This document shows positions 34,519 to 46,112 of a stretch of 64,000 nucleotides of DNA, one piece after another (position 1 is the stretch's first letter; each line of letters begins with the position of its first letter). The position numbers and the translations under genes were made by a program. The DNA is from Ceratodon purpureus. Its lineage: Eukaryota > Streptophyta > Bryopsida > Pseudoditrichales > Ditrichaceae. The notes below the pieces were generated by a model. The model worked only from the letters and a program-made list of their open reading frames with translations, was not told the origin of the DNA and searched no databases. The DNA lies in the NCBI GenBank assembly GCA_014871385.1, contig CM026425.1, forward strand, positions 10,391,105 to 10,455,104, read 5' to 3'.

Positions 34519-34781
34519 AACTGAGACAACTTCAGTCTACACTGTAAGTCCACTCACAGCTAATAGAATTCAGAAAAAAGAGAATTTAACTACAGTAAAG
34601 AACAAGTGAACGAAAACTAGTTTAAGTTGTAGGATGAACAACACAAATTAGTTTAGGAAAGAAATGACGAAAGGGAAAGAGTTTGACATTGATGACATTG
34701 CAAAAGACTAAAAACACTCAAGTATAAAACCTCAACCCAAGAGATAGTACCAAACGTGCGAACGGGTTCGTACACACAAAC

Positions 34782-35148
34782 CTGTAAGAATAATGGGCTC
34801 CTCAGTGTACGTTATATTCCTTGTTCCCGCATCAAAGTCACTCTTCCAATAATACGCCTGCAAGTAAACAACCAATAAATGAGCTTCTCATCCCACATTA
34901 CACATGCCAGGCTGCTTTCTCGCCACCATACCAACGACTCTGATCAAAGAAGAAACACGCATTCCTAGTCCAAGAAAGGATGTTACAACTGCTCGTGACC
35001 TCGAAAACAAGAACCACTCATTCGACTCTACTCCATTATCAAGATTCATAAAAACACCATGAGACAAAAAACCTCCAAGCCTTGAAAGCTCACTCGAAAC
35101 CTCGAAGATCCTCGAAACAACACAGACACTAAAATCGTACCCCGCCAT
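34782..35148 (-). other. Possible upstream coding exons of the SRA gene
   Basis: A 76-nt segment, 34857-34782, lies between a strong acceptor (TTACTTGCAG) and donor (ACAG|GTTTGT) and is open as AYYWKSDFDAGTRNITYTE. It is phase-compatible with an acceptor just before the SRA frame (TTGTCTCAG at 34521). Farther upstream, ATG 35148 in good context (GACGATGGCG) begins MAGYDFSVCVVSRIFE with a possible phase-0 donor at 35100. Joined, these would add about 42 residues to the SRA protein. The model is tentative, because splice-like sites and short open frames can coincide by chance. Confidence 0.35.
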
Positions 35149-37300
35149 CGTCCCTACAATTCAAGGCCAACACCCCCCTCAAGGGGTTTTTCCAAAGCTC
35201 CAAATCCCTCTGAAAAATTCAGCACGACATGAGGTTGCACTCAACCCTTTTCCTAAGCCCTCGCCTGAGTATCAGGAACCTCACAAGTTCTCTAGCGTCA
35301 TTTCCTCTTCCCCTGCAACTTGTTGAATTCTAGTGTCTACCACCGAATGCCAAAGAGCGCGGACCAACCGGTACGGTATCCAGAGCACGCGATCACGCGC
35401 ACGAACCTTCCAGCGGTGGCTGCAACTGACTCAGTCAATTGACAGCCACTCCACTCCAACTACTAACGCAAACTAGAGTCTACTAGCACCGTTTCCGGGA
35501 ACCAAGAGACTGAAAGACAACGAGAGATGGTAAATAGCAACTGACGGAGGAAGGCGAAGAACCTGTTACCTCCCGATCACCACTTCAGGCCACCAGCTCC
35601 AACACAGTGCCCGCCTCCAAACCCTCCAACCAGATCACCACTTCAAACCACCTCTCGTCCAGCACTCATCCTGTGCACCATTCAAAAACCACTGAGCACC
35701 TCGCAATCCATCTCTCACACCACAATGGCAACCAGAAAAAAACTTCTCCACATAAAAACACCCACCCCAAAAGAACTAGTGCCATGTAGCATATGCCAAA
35801 ATAATCTAACCAACATCTAGCACATTCACTACACTCTACACTTGTGCTGGATCATCAGTATAAACCACTACCCAACTCAAATGTAAAATCACAAGGACAA
35901 ACACTCCGCAACACTACGACATACATCCAACACTAGAGACAAGAAATTCAAATACACATCAAGAGAAAAAAAAGAACTCCAACTCCTTCTCTCACTGCTA
36001 CTCTCCATCCTCAATTCTACAACACAGTAAGAGCTCCACCCAGTAACACCAGTAAACATTACCACACGAAATCCTCCGACGGCTCCTCACGCTACGCAAA
36101 TGGCACCTTGTGAATGGAAACTGAAGCTAAATCACTGAATCTACTCACATGCTCTCAGAAAACTAACCAAAAAACTCGTCTCAAAAACCCTACAACCGAG
36201 GCAGGAAAACCCAAAGATGAGAAGAGAAGAGCACAAACTTTGTTGAATGACTTCCAGAGCAAAACTCTCTTGAATGAGTGAATGGGTATGTCTGCTGCAA
36301 GAGTGGCCACTTTCTACTCACCACACTGAACACTAACCTCACTGTCTTGTACAATCTGACACCATCAACGAGGAGCTCCGGGCACCGTCTCCCACTGAGT
36401 TCTAATCCAGAGCGACAAACCTCAACTGAAGGAGGAGATTAAATCATCTAGATACAAGATGAAGTCATCCCACTGTTAACCCAAATTCCAGTCAAAGTAC
36501 TTTCACCTCTCGTATTAAGTTTAAAAACGTACAACCATCTGAGAAGCTCAGAAAACTGCAAAGTTTCAGATTAGTAACAATTTGAGATGAGCTCAAATCT
36601 GTGACTCCTGAGTCAAAATTTGAGAACCGACATGGCACGGAAGTTAAACCTAGAACATGATGGATGGAGTAACTTACTTGCCGAGTCTGCATTTGTTGCT
36701 AGTTAGTGAGCAACTGTTTGTATTCAACTGTGATGGAGGTAGTGAAATGGCCATTTGTGGATCTCTATGGTTGGTGCTTGGTCTTTGCAGGTAAGATTGG
36801 TGCTTGGTTTTTGAGAGGGAGGCTAGCTGAAGGAATTCTGTGGGGAGATGTGAAGAGAATGGAAGTGGAAGTGGAAGTGGAAGTGAGGAGGTTGAAGCTG
36901 TAAGTAACTGACCCAGTCTTCTGTTCACCTTCCCATTGGTGAGTCAGTGAGTTTGGGGGCTGTAGTATTGAAGGTTGGAGTACTCATTATGAATTTCATT
37001 TGGAAGGGTTATGGAGTTACGGTTTTTTAGTTGACGGGTGGGTTCAAAATCTGGGGCATTGATAGTAAATTTTGAATGGAGTTTAAAATGTATGTTATGA
37101 TGGTGTATAATTTGGAGTCTTCTTTTGTGCTAGTGATTGATCTTGGGTTGGATTTACTAAAACTAGAGTGGTGGGTTTTGGGGAGGGGATGTTTTGGAAT
37201 GGGGTTTGAAACATATATTGGTGAACAATGGAGGGGAATGTCAAGTTTGATGGGGGAGAAATATTGTAAGGAATCCGCGGATATGTTGTCTAGAAATTAA
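35149..37300. other. Upstream region of the SRA gene, no further gene seen
   Basis: AC-rich sequence with no domain-bearing frame. It includes a short (GGAAGT)4 run at about 36861-36888. It probably holds the SRA promoter and leader on the right side of that gene. Confidence 0.4.
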
Positions 37301-37911
37301 ATGTGGAGCTAAGTATTAATGTTTGAATTAAAGTCAAGTTTTCATTATTTTCATTAGAAGTTTGTTTGATTTTTTTTTTTTTTAAATTAATATGAGTTTA
37401 TGATTTTCTTTATTGTAATGAAATATAAAAAATTGTGAATTTGAGGTAATAATAGTTCATTTGAAATTTAAGAAGAAAGTTGTGGATGAATGGATAAAAA
37501 AGAGGTAAAGACATAATTGAACCATTCATTTGAAGATGCAAGATGATGAAATGAGCTTTATGAATGGTTGTAAGTTTATATTTTAAATACATATTAAATA
37601 ACATCTAGATATCCATATATATCTTGACCATAATAATGTCTAAATAGCCATATGTAAACAATCAAAGAATCGGGTTTTTTAAGATTCTGCCTTACCAATC
37701 ACTATTTTATAATTTGTTGTATAGTCTTTTTGTTTTATCAGCTTTCTCCCTATCTAAAACATGAGCTTGCATATTTTGATGTTACTCAAGCAGAAGACAA
37801 AGGAAGATAACAACAATAAAGCCATAAGTATCATTTTAAAAACAAACAAATGGTCCAATCAAAACAAGAATGAACAAAATACTGATACCTTTATTTATTT
37901 GTCTTGGCAAT

Positions 37912-38340
37912 AATGTGTCACATCCATTTAGATATAGATAGACTTGTTTGGATAGTTGTCTTTCTCTTTGCCAATCTGGATCTGTTTGAGTAGTCATCCG
38001 TGTCACATCCATTTGGATATAGATATACATGTTTGAGTAGTTATCTGCAAATCTAGATTTATCCATTTGGATATAGATAGACCTATTTGAGTAGTTATCT
38101 TTGAATCTGGATCTCTTTGAGCAGTCATCTATGCTGTGAATCTCAATCTATGCCAGTAGTCATTTGTGCAATAATCTATCACATCTATTTGGATTAAGAC
38201 AAAACTATTTGGATAGTCATCTTTTTGTGCATCTGGACAATAGTCTATCACATCCATTTGGATAAAAATAAACCTCCTAGAGCAATCATCTTTCAGTTCA
38301 CGGATCTAGATCTATTTGAATAGCCATCTTCAAATAACTG
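37912..38340. repeat. Degenerate tandem repeats with CACATCCATTTGGATA
   Basis: CACATCCATTTGGATATAGAT-like units followed by a TTTGAGTAGTYATCT-like segment recur about every 55-80 bp with insertions (near 37919, 38005, 38058, 38190, 38248). The divergence between copies indicates an old array. Confidence 0.6.
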
Positions 38341-40413
38341 TCATGTACACTGATCCAAACCACATCAAAATTTTGATGTGAATAAGTTTGTCAAATTATT
38401 GTAGTTATCAATTGAAACTCTAGAAATGCACATAAATAATGCTAAAATTGATCCTTATAAATAAAAAAAGTGCACCTTAAAATTTTTCTTTAGATATTAG
38501 ACATAAAATAAACATATTAAATCTAGATTTATTCTATATTATAGTGATGAAATGTAGCATTCCATTTCTAAAATTAAATTTTATATTTGAATAAAATTTA
38601 GTATTTCAAAGAAAATTTGATGATATTCAATTCATTTCTTTATATCTAATAATAGGCTTCCACTTGCCTCATGTCTGCCCATTACAAGAATTGCATATAT
38701 TTTGCCTTCATCCAATTTCAACAAGCAAATGCTTTGTTTGAAAATCAAATGAGGTGTATTATGGAATGGAAGTAACTAGATATGGCCTTCACAGACAAGT
38801 AGAGGGATGTTTTACCAAAAGACTAAGAATTGTGTTCTATTTTGTGAGGCTACTATGGATCAAAGGCAGGGTTAATTTGTTTGAGTTGGCATGACACATT
38901 TGCTTTGAGTTGGCTGAGTTTTATTCTTTGTCCATAGTAAATGGGAAACATAGTTTTATTATCTTTCAAATTTTTTTCTATCCAAACACCTACCAAGACA
39001 CCTACAGCATAATTTTGTTGACGATCTTCTAGAAGACTCCGGAAATCACTTGCTTTGTCAGATATGTCTAAGTGTCTTTTGGACCAAGTTTGCAAGCAGG
39101 TGTTTGCATTGTCAAAAGACAAAATGGTTGAGAAGTTTGATTGAAAGTCTTGTTACATGTTGTAGTAGATAAGCATCCCACAACAGTATTCAAACACTTT
39201 CACTCCTGTCTGGACCCTCAATTTTATATCTTAAATTTATCAATACTTATGTTGCTTAATCAATTGTACCAAAATTGAACTAATTTCTTATTTGTACTTG
39301 TGTTAGATACTTTATATTTTTTATAAAGATGATTCATTCATACATTGTAATTGATCTTTTACATATATTTTTGCTATTACCTTTTTCGTAAATTTATCTA
39401 TACATGAAGGCTTATCATCATCAAAGATTTATCTAATTCCTTCTTTCGCGATTATCTTTGTTGATAGAAGATCCATTTTATATTAGGAACATGAAGCACA
39501 TTTTCAAAGTTTAAATCTACAATTTTAGATATTTTTATGTTAATACTTTATTTTTCCATTAATTTTCTGCAAGGACTGATCCGCAAGGATGATTTTGTCT
39601 TCATCAATGACCCTACGTCTTTTAGAATTTGGGAACCTCTCTTTATTCTAGGTAATGTTTATTTTAGATGCTCTTGAATCGGCAACCCGACCTGTATTTT
39701 CATTCATTGAAGTGTGTTGTAGAAGTAACTACAATAGACACAATACAAGCATGAGCCTCCTAACTTCCATCATCTAAAGAATATTCTTTTTATTCATTTT
39801 CTATTACCACAAAGCCTTTTGCTTTTAATATTCTTTACTTTTTTTTCATGTTTTTTATTTGTTCTTTCATTATTGAGATTCTTCAATTTATAACTTTATT
39901 TTTAGACTCTTTATTTCTATTTTTGCAATTTTTGGTCATATGTCTTTCTTTATCACAAGAGTAATCCATTTATCAATTACTTTCATTTTCAACTCTAAGC
40001 ATTATCTTTAAAAAAATAAATCACTTTAAGTAGTTTTTACTTCATGAACCTTGTATAGCTCAATCTAGAGTAAGTATGGATTACTCTTTTTTTTCACTAA
40101 AAGATAAACATCTGTAATGAGAATAAACAAAATAATTTGAAGAGCTCTTTTGATAATTTCTTCAAATCCTACAACTCTAAGAACATATGCTAATGTTCTT
40201 GTATTGTTAATTAAATCACATACATTGTGTTTTTTTGGGATCATAGCCATTTCGTCTTTCAACATAGGCCAATTTTCTTTTTTTTGCATCAAATTTATAC
40301 ATCAATTTTTGCAAATCAAGCAAAGATGTCATATTGTTCTATTTTAATAAAGACCAATTTGTTAGGTTTTTATGATGATGTTTTTAGCACAATTTTTTCA
40401 TACCATGTAAGGG

Positions 40414-40783
40414 ATATTTAAGTAATTCTGGACAAAACGCCTAATTCTGGACTTTTTATCATTCCGTCGGCGGGCCGCCGACCAAAATAACAAGGTTGAA
40501 ATTTTTTTATTTTTTTTGCAATTTTCGCTCAAAATGTGCTATAAAAACCATTTTTTGGCTCAAAATTCATTGTTTTGACTCTGTTTCAGCCATAAATTCT
40601 CCATTTGGACATCATTATGTCTAAATTTTTGTGAATTTTGTGAAATATGCATTATTTTATAGTATTTATTCTAATTTTTTTGAAAATTTTCAATGATTTT
40701 AAGTTATTTACAACAAACATTTTGTCGGCGGATGAGTTGACTATTAATTCTGGACTTTTAAAAATCCAAAATTACCTAAATAT
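40414..40783. mobile_element. MITE-like element, 370 bp
   Basis: Imperfect inverted ends: ATATTTAAGTAATTCTGGA on the left and ATATTTAGGTAATTTTGGA as reverse complement of the right. Inside, AATTCTGGACTTTT is also inverted, and GTCGGCGG/CCGCCGAC (40466-40482) forms a GC hairpin in otherwise AT-rich DNA, echoed by GTCGGCGG near 40727. The target duplication is unclear (perhaps TA). The superfamily is undetermined. Confidence 0.5.
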
Positions 40784-41208
40784 GATTTATGTGAAAAAGT
40801 GGAACAAAGATAAATATATGTGATTGTAATAATATTATATATATATTTATTGGCTTCTCTCTCACCTTTAAAATCTCACATATAATATAGTAATCAATGT
40901 GTTTCATTTTCAAGCTTTATATAGAATGAAATTATCTCATTTTATTTCAAGTTTTTTTAATTTTGTCTACAATTCCACTTTAATACAAAAAGTCTAATTC
41001 AAATAATGTTGAATAGATTTTTTTACAAAAAGACTTTACATTCCTTCAAAAGACTATACATTGCTTAAAAAAATGATATAGTGTTTAAAAGTGAGAGCAT
41101 GAGTCAGTCAAGTTTCTCTACATTGCTTTAAAAGGACTTTTCTAATATAGTGGAGTGTTGAGGGTATTTACGTATACATCATTACGACTGATTTGTTGAA
41201 AACTTATG

Positions 41209-41715
41209 TAAGGTAGGTTGTCCTATTACCAACAACCATCCCAAAACCATTAGGTTGACTTGTCCTATAATCAACCATAGTGAGAATTGAATGTAGTGAT
41301 TTGTGGGACTTGCAAAAATTAAAGGTCCATGCAAGGTTAGTTTTGGGTTGATGTGGAGTGGAGTATGGTGTGGGAGCAAGTAAGCTACTAGTTTTCATTT
41401 TCAGTATGATTGATTATAGCCAAGTGCAGTTTTCAGTTCATGTATCTTGTAGTAGTTGGTTTTGGGTTTGATCATCAACAGAAAATAGGACCACCATAGT
41501 TTGATCATAGGAGAACAGTATATCAAGTTTGGGTCACAGGTTACTTTGCACTTTCGGATTTTGTATAAAATTGAGAAATATAAATTATATGTTATAATTT
41601 TTAGCAATTCCCATGAAATCCTATTTTGAACACTGTCATAATTTATTTTTGGATTTACCACTTCTAAATATAGGTTAGATTGCTTAAGTGGTTGGTTATA
41701 TGACAACCCACCTTA
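41209..41715. mobile_element. MITE-like element, 507 bp, inside a tandem repeat array
   Basis: Inverted ends TAAGGTAGGTTGTCCTAT and, from the right, TAAGGTGGGTTGTCATAT; about 24 of 28 positions match. Both sides continue into TACATTGCTTTAAA-type repeats, so the element split an older array. TA at the borders may be the target duplication (Tc1/mariner style). It has no coding capacity. Confidence 0.5.
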
Positions 41716-42193
41716 TATTGCTTTCAAAACCATACATTGCTTTAAACAATGGTACAATGTTTGAAAGTGGTGGCACAATTTGGTCAAATTTTTCTACATT
41801 GTATTAAAAATAATAGACTATACTTTGTTTTAAAGACTATATATTGCTTTAAAGGACTATATATTGCTTTAAAGGACTATATATTGCTTCAAAAAGCAAT
41901 ACAATGCTTAAAAGTGGTGGCATGACTTGGAGACATTTATATACATTGTTTTAAAAAAATAATGCAATACTAAAAAGTGATGGCATGATCTAGTCACTAT
42001 AGTGTACATTGCTTTAAATAATGGTACATGGCTAAAAGTGGTGTCATGACTTAGTCGAGCTTTTGTACGTCATTTTCAAAGAATGATACATAGCTGGAAA
42101 GTGTTGGCACGACTCGATGAGGTCTGTATACATTGCTTGAAAAGAAGGATACATTACTCGAAAGCGATATCATGATTCAATCATGTTTCTATA
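41716..42193. repeat. Degenerate tandem repeats built on TACATTGCTTTAAA
   Basis: Units of about 60-90 bp contain TACATTGCTTTAAA, then a ...CAATGCTTAAAAGTGGTGGCATGAC segment and a T-rich link. Copies are also present at about 41030-41150 and resume at 42511-42545 after the gene fragment. Copies are clearly diverged. Confidence 0.7.
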
Positions 42194-42510
42194 CCAAGGT
42201 TTGGGGGCACTCCCCCCTGATCATATACTTTTACAGCAGGGATATGTAAGGCCGGACCTGCATACTGAACATTATGCTCTAGTGTGATAGACTGAACCAT
42301 CCCTCGATTGTAAAGAGGTGAGCTCAGACGTCGCGGTCGAATCCTGGGAACATCTTCCCACATTTCAAATCTCACCTCCTTTGCAACCCTATTGATAGAT
42401 ATTAAAATTACCACCCGAGTCTCCCCTCCACTATTCGTCAACCAAAATCGTGCATCGTTTCGGAGCTGGTTCAAGCTTTCGGCCACACCTACCTCCACCA
42501 TGAGAGACGG
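42194..42510 (-). pseudogene. Gene fragment resembling a fungal protein family, inserted in repeats
   Basis: A minus-strand frame covering this 317-bp block (open 42546-42181) reads LMVEVGVAESLNQLRNDA, then RFWLTNSGGETRVVILIS and VRFEMWEDVP. From memory the pattern VEVG-ES-QLR-DARWWL-NS-GE-IVILISI...EKWE is common in hypothetical proteins of filamentous fungi, some of PD-(D/E)XK-like fold. The block is visibly GC-richer than its surroundings and interrupts one TACATTGCTTTAAA repeat copy (TTTCTATA | insert | TTTTAAAGAATGG). The ends of the open frame are supplied by repeat sequence, so the gene is truncated at both ends. Transfer from a fungus, or contamination or misassembly, are alternatives; no homology search was possible. 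Confidence 0.5.
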
Positions 42511-42920
42511 TTTTAAAGAATGGTATAACTTTGAAAAGTGGTGCATTATGTAAACTAGCCTTTGACATCAAGAGTTAAGATTTTGATCTTCAACTTTATC
42601 AATAATTAAAAACAAATTGCTATTCTCATGAAAACAATCTCTAACAAAAGAATTTCATTGATGAATTCAATTCAAGATTTAATTTTCATTATGGCGTTTT
42701 GTTTTAAAGAAATACTATGAAAGATGTATATTTTGAAAGGCCAAATTGTATTTGAGAAAAATTATAGACTTTGATTTAAGGCTCTAAATATTATGACTGA
42801 AATTCATGGTTACATTAAATAAAAAATTTATAGATTGAACTTTAAAAAAATAAATATATTTTAACATTAGAATAACTGCTTGCATAATAAATTATTTAAA
42901 AAATATATATTTTTTCTTAA

Positions 42921-43970
42921 TCTACACTATAAAAAATTGATGTATGTTTGACAACTATTAACCGTTTGTCCATAGTTGTATGTCAATTCTAATTTTTGTT
43001 TTTCTCAAGCGTTCAATCTTTTTTACTAATCGACATATTATTTATATGTCATTTGAAATTCTTCAATTAATTCCAATGTATTTTTAAACACAATCTTCTG
43101 GTTATAAACTTTTGTATATGTCACATAATTCACATTGTAAATGCATTTAATTATTTATTTAAATCTTAAATTATTAAAATTAAAAAATTAAGTAAAATTT
43201 TAGTTATTTTTGAAATGTAAAATTTGAACTTAGAATTAATAGTTAATGCAAAAATGACTCGTACATCATCAAATTTTTATATGCTTATATGTATATCTTC
43301 ACAAAATATTCATTTAAAATGCATTTACGTTTTCTTCTCAATTAAAGAAGTTTTTATAGAAAATAAAATACAAAATTAAGCATTATTTTTAAAATATAAT
43401 TTAAATTGGCTAAAATGTATAACTTTGTTGGCAATGCAAAAATACAGTTGTATAAGATTTTGTAATTGTAATGTTTTACAATCATGCCTTTTAAATTGAA
43501 TTTGCAGGAGTTTTTAATTTTTAAAAAATTATATTTAGAATTCTAAATTTTAATGTAAGTCTAAAATAATTAATGAAAAAAAAAATTGGCTCATTATGAC
43601 GATATTATATAATTTTTGTGTATATAATTATGATGTTTATACTTTTATGTGAATTCATTTTTCTTTCTCAATCAAGGAATATTTTCAAGTAAAATATAAT
43701 TTAAGAAACAATAATAAAAAACACTATTATGATGTAAAGACTCAAAAGTTAGTACTACTTTGTTGCTGTAAAATGTCTTGGTAAAATGAATATATAAATT
43801 TATTTTTTATTATAAAAATGGTTATATATTTGCAAAAATACCTTGATAGAGTAATATATAAATTTATTTTTTAAATAATACATAGATTTATAACTACTTA
43901 TAGAATGATTTTGTTTGGCATAAAAAACGCCAAAGATTCGTAATGGCCGATAGGCCACCGCATAATCTAG
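42921..43970 (+). mobile_element. Non-autonomous Helitron, 1050 bp
   Basis: The 5' end TCTACACTATAAAA fits the Helitron TC start and is preceded by A42920. The 3' end CTAG (43967-43970) is followed by T43971, giving the expected insertion between A and T. Nine bases before CTAG is a GC hairpin, TGGCC-GATA-GGCCA (43944-43957), in otherwise AT-rich DNA. There is no target duplication and no Rep/helicase coding. All terminal rules of Helitrons are met at plausible spacing. Confidence 0.8.
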
Positions 43971-45460
43971 TATTTATAAAATTCCTGTTATATTTGTTGA
44001 TTTGTTTTTCAAATACATAGAAATGAATTTTAACGAAAATTTTAAATATATTTTTGACTTTTAATCATAAGTCCTAAAAAGTAATAATCCTAAATGTTTT
44101 CTCAATAACAATATTATTTTATTAAATCTTTAATTTAAAGATTTTCATTGGTAACAACAATATGAGCTATTAGATCCTTGATTTAGAGCTTTGGATGCTA
44201 TCAAGCCATTGAGTTCTTAATTCAAAGCTTTAAATTAATAGTAGTTTGATGAATGATTACATTGGTGATTTAAAGCTTTTGGTTAGTAACATTTAGACCA
44301 TTAGATTTACAACAATCTTAATTTACCAATCCAAAGCTACCAATTTAACCCCTGAAGTTCCTTGACTAAGTTTCACCAAAAAACGCTACAAAACTGCCAT
44401 TTCCAATGTAAAAAGTACGAATGAATAAAAATCATTATTTCTAATTATAACCGTAAGATATTCAACTAGATTATTGTAGTAGATAGCTGAAAAAACTTCA
44501 CGATGATGGACCGTAGAGATTAAAAGATTACAGGGATTCCAATTTCAAAACAAACTTTTTTGACATGATTTTTGACTAGGTTGACATACTCTAACTTTTT
44601 TTCCCTTAGATTTTTTCATTGTGGATTGTGAAGGTTTTGGTGCATGACAAAGAAGACTAAGTTAGCTAATTGTATAAATTAAATTACAAACCAAAAACAA
44701 GTGTAGCATGTTGAAAACAATATTTATTCCCCCAAAAGTTCTAATTACATTTATGCTTGAAAAAGTTGAGTGTTTCTAATTGGTGCCATAAAGACACTAT
44801 TATCAAAATCCAACCTCTCATAAAAGTCAAGACTCTATGGGCGGTTAATGGGCACTATGCTTTTTGGCTTAAAATTTCATAGAATATTGAACAAATGCTC
44901 AAAAAATGTAAATATTTTTGGAATGCCTTTATACTAGCTTTGCAAATCATCCAAAAATTATATATATATATTTTTTCATTGGCCTAACTGTGCAAAACTG
45001 AAATTCAGTCAAAAATAAGCAATACCTTAGACCTACTTTGTACACAATGTGGAGCTAGCGAGAAGGTGGGCCAAATTCTATGTTTTTTGAGACTCTAATC
45101 TAGCTGAAAGTTGGGGCCTTAGTTGGGAGTTGGGACGAGGACAAACCTTGTCTGGATTCCATCACAAAGTTCTAAACATTTTGGCGCCAAACCAATGGCA
45201 CATAGAATGCCCAATAGGATAAACTGAAGTTCTAGTCAGGCCCTAGTATAAACCCTTTGGGCCCAATTTGAAAAAATCAAGCAATCTTATTGGTTATTTG
45301 AAGAGTTTGGGCCAACCTTTAATTTGGCTCCAAATGTACATGGCCCTTAGTAGCATTAATGTAGGATGGTGCAAAACCGTTCATGACGAAAACCGTTAAC
45401 ATCAACAAAGTATGTTCATTTCAAGTTGATAATGTAGCTTTTTAATACATGGCTTATTTT

Positions 45461-46112
45461 TTAGGTCACAGAAAATAAGGCATGTTACACGAGACCCCTA
45501 GAATGAACAAATATGCTACATGTTTACAGTTTTCTGTCATGTATGGTTTTGCAGCATCAGAGCTGACGTGTTGAACTTCCTTCTGACTGGTTCCCATAAA
45601 ACAGTTGAAGCTCTGACGCTGGTGATTGTCAAAACAGAGAGCATCATCCCAACTTCCACAGTGACAAGAAATATGGAAATGAGAGAACTTGATTGAAACT
45701 GAGTCATCACTCAAGGGCACAGATTTACAAAAAAATTGCAACTGACTGATCAGAAATAGTCAAGCTAGCATACCATTTAGCAACCAAATAAGAACCCTTG
45801 GTAAGCTGTTTCACTCACAGGCCTCCGGTTGACAAGCCATTGCAGTGACTTGAAACAACCACTATTTAGTACATACACTACCTTAATGCAGAAACAGAAA
45901 AAATCCTGGCAGCTAAAATCGTTAAATTCTTAATCCCGAGTACGCATTAATCAAAGAAATGGTTAATATGTTGATACTTAAATTCTGTCCCTATACTAAT
46001 CTGTGTAGAGACAAAGAAGATTTGAATTATGGAGCACAATACGAGGCACAAAGTTTCCATCAGAAGAAGCTGTCATTCAATGAGACACAGATGGGTACCC
46101 GAGTGTTGCAAT
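45461..46112. other. Downstream flank of XTH gene B, no gene seen
   Basis: Presumed 3' UTR and spacer of the minus-strand XTH gene ending at 46113. A 91-codon minus frame at 45466-45741 is Cys/His-rich but resembles no family known to me. Confidence 0.4.

Larger units (their letters stand above)
37301..45460. other. 8-kb AT-rich gene-free block
   Basis: Composition drops sharply to A/T-rich, low-complexity sequence. Apart from listed mobile elements, tandem repeats and one GC-richer gene fragment, no gene was seen. Most open frames here are short and reflect composition. Confidence 0.7.
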
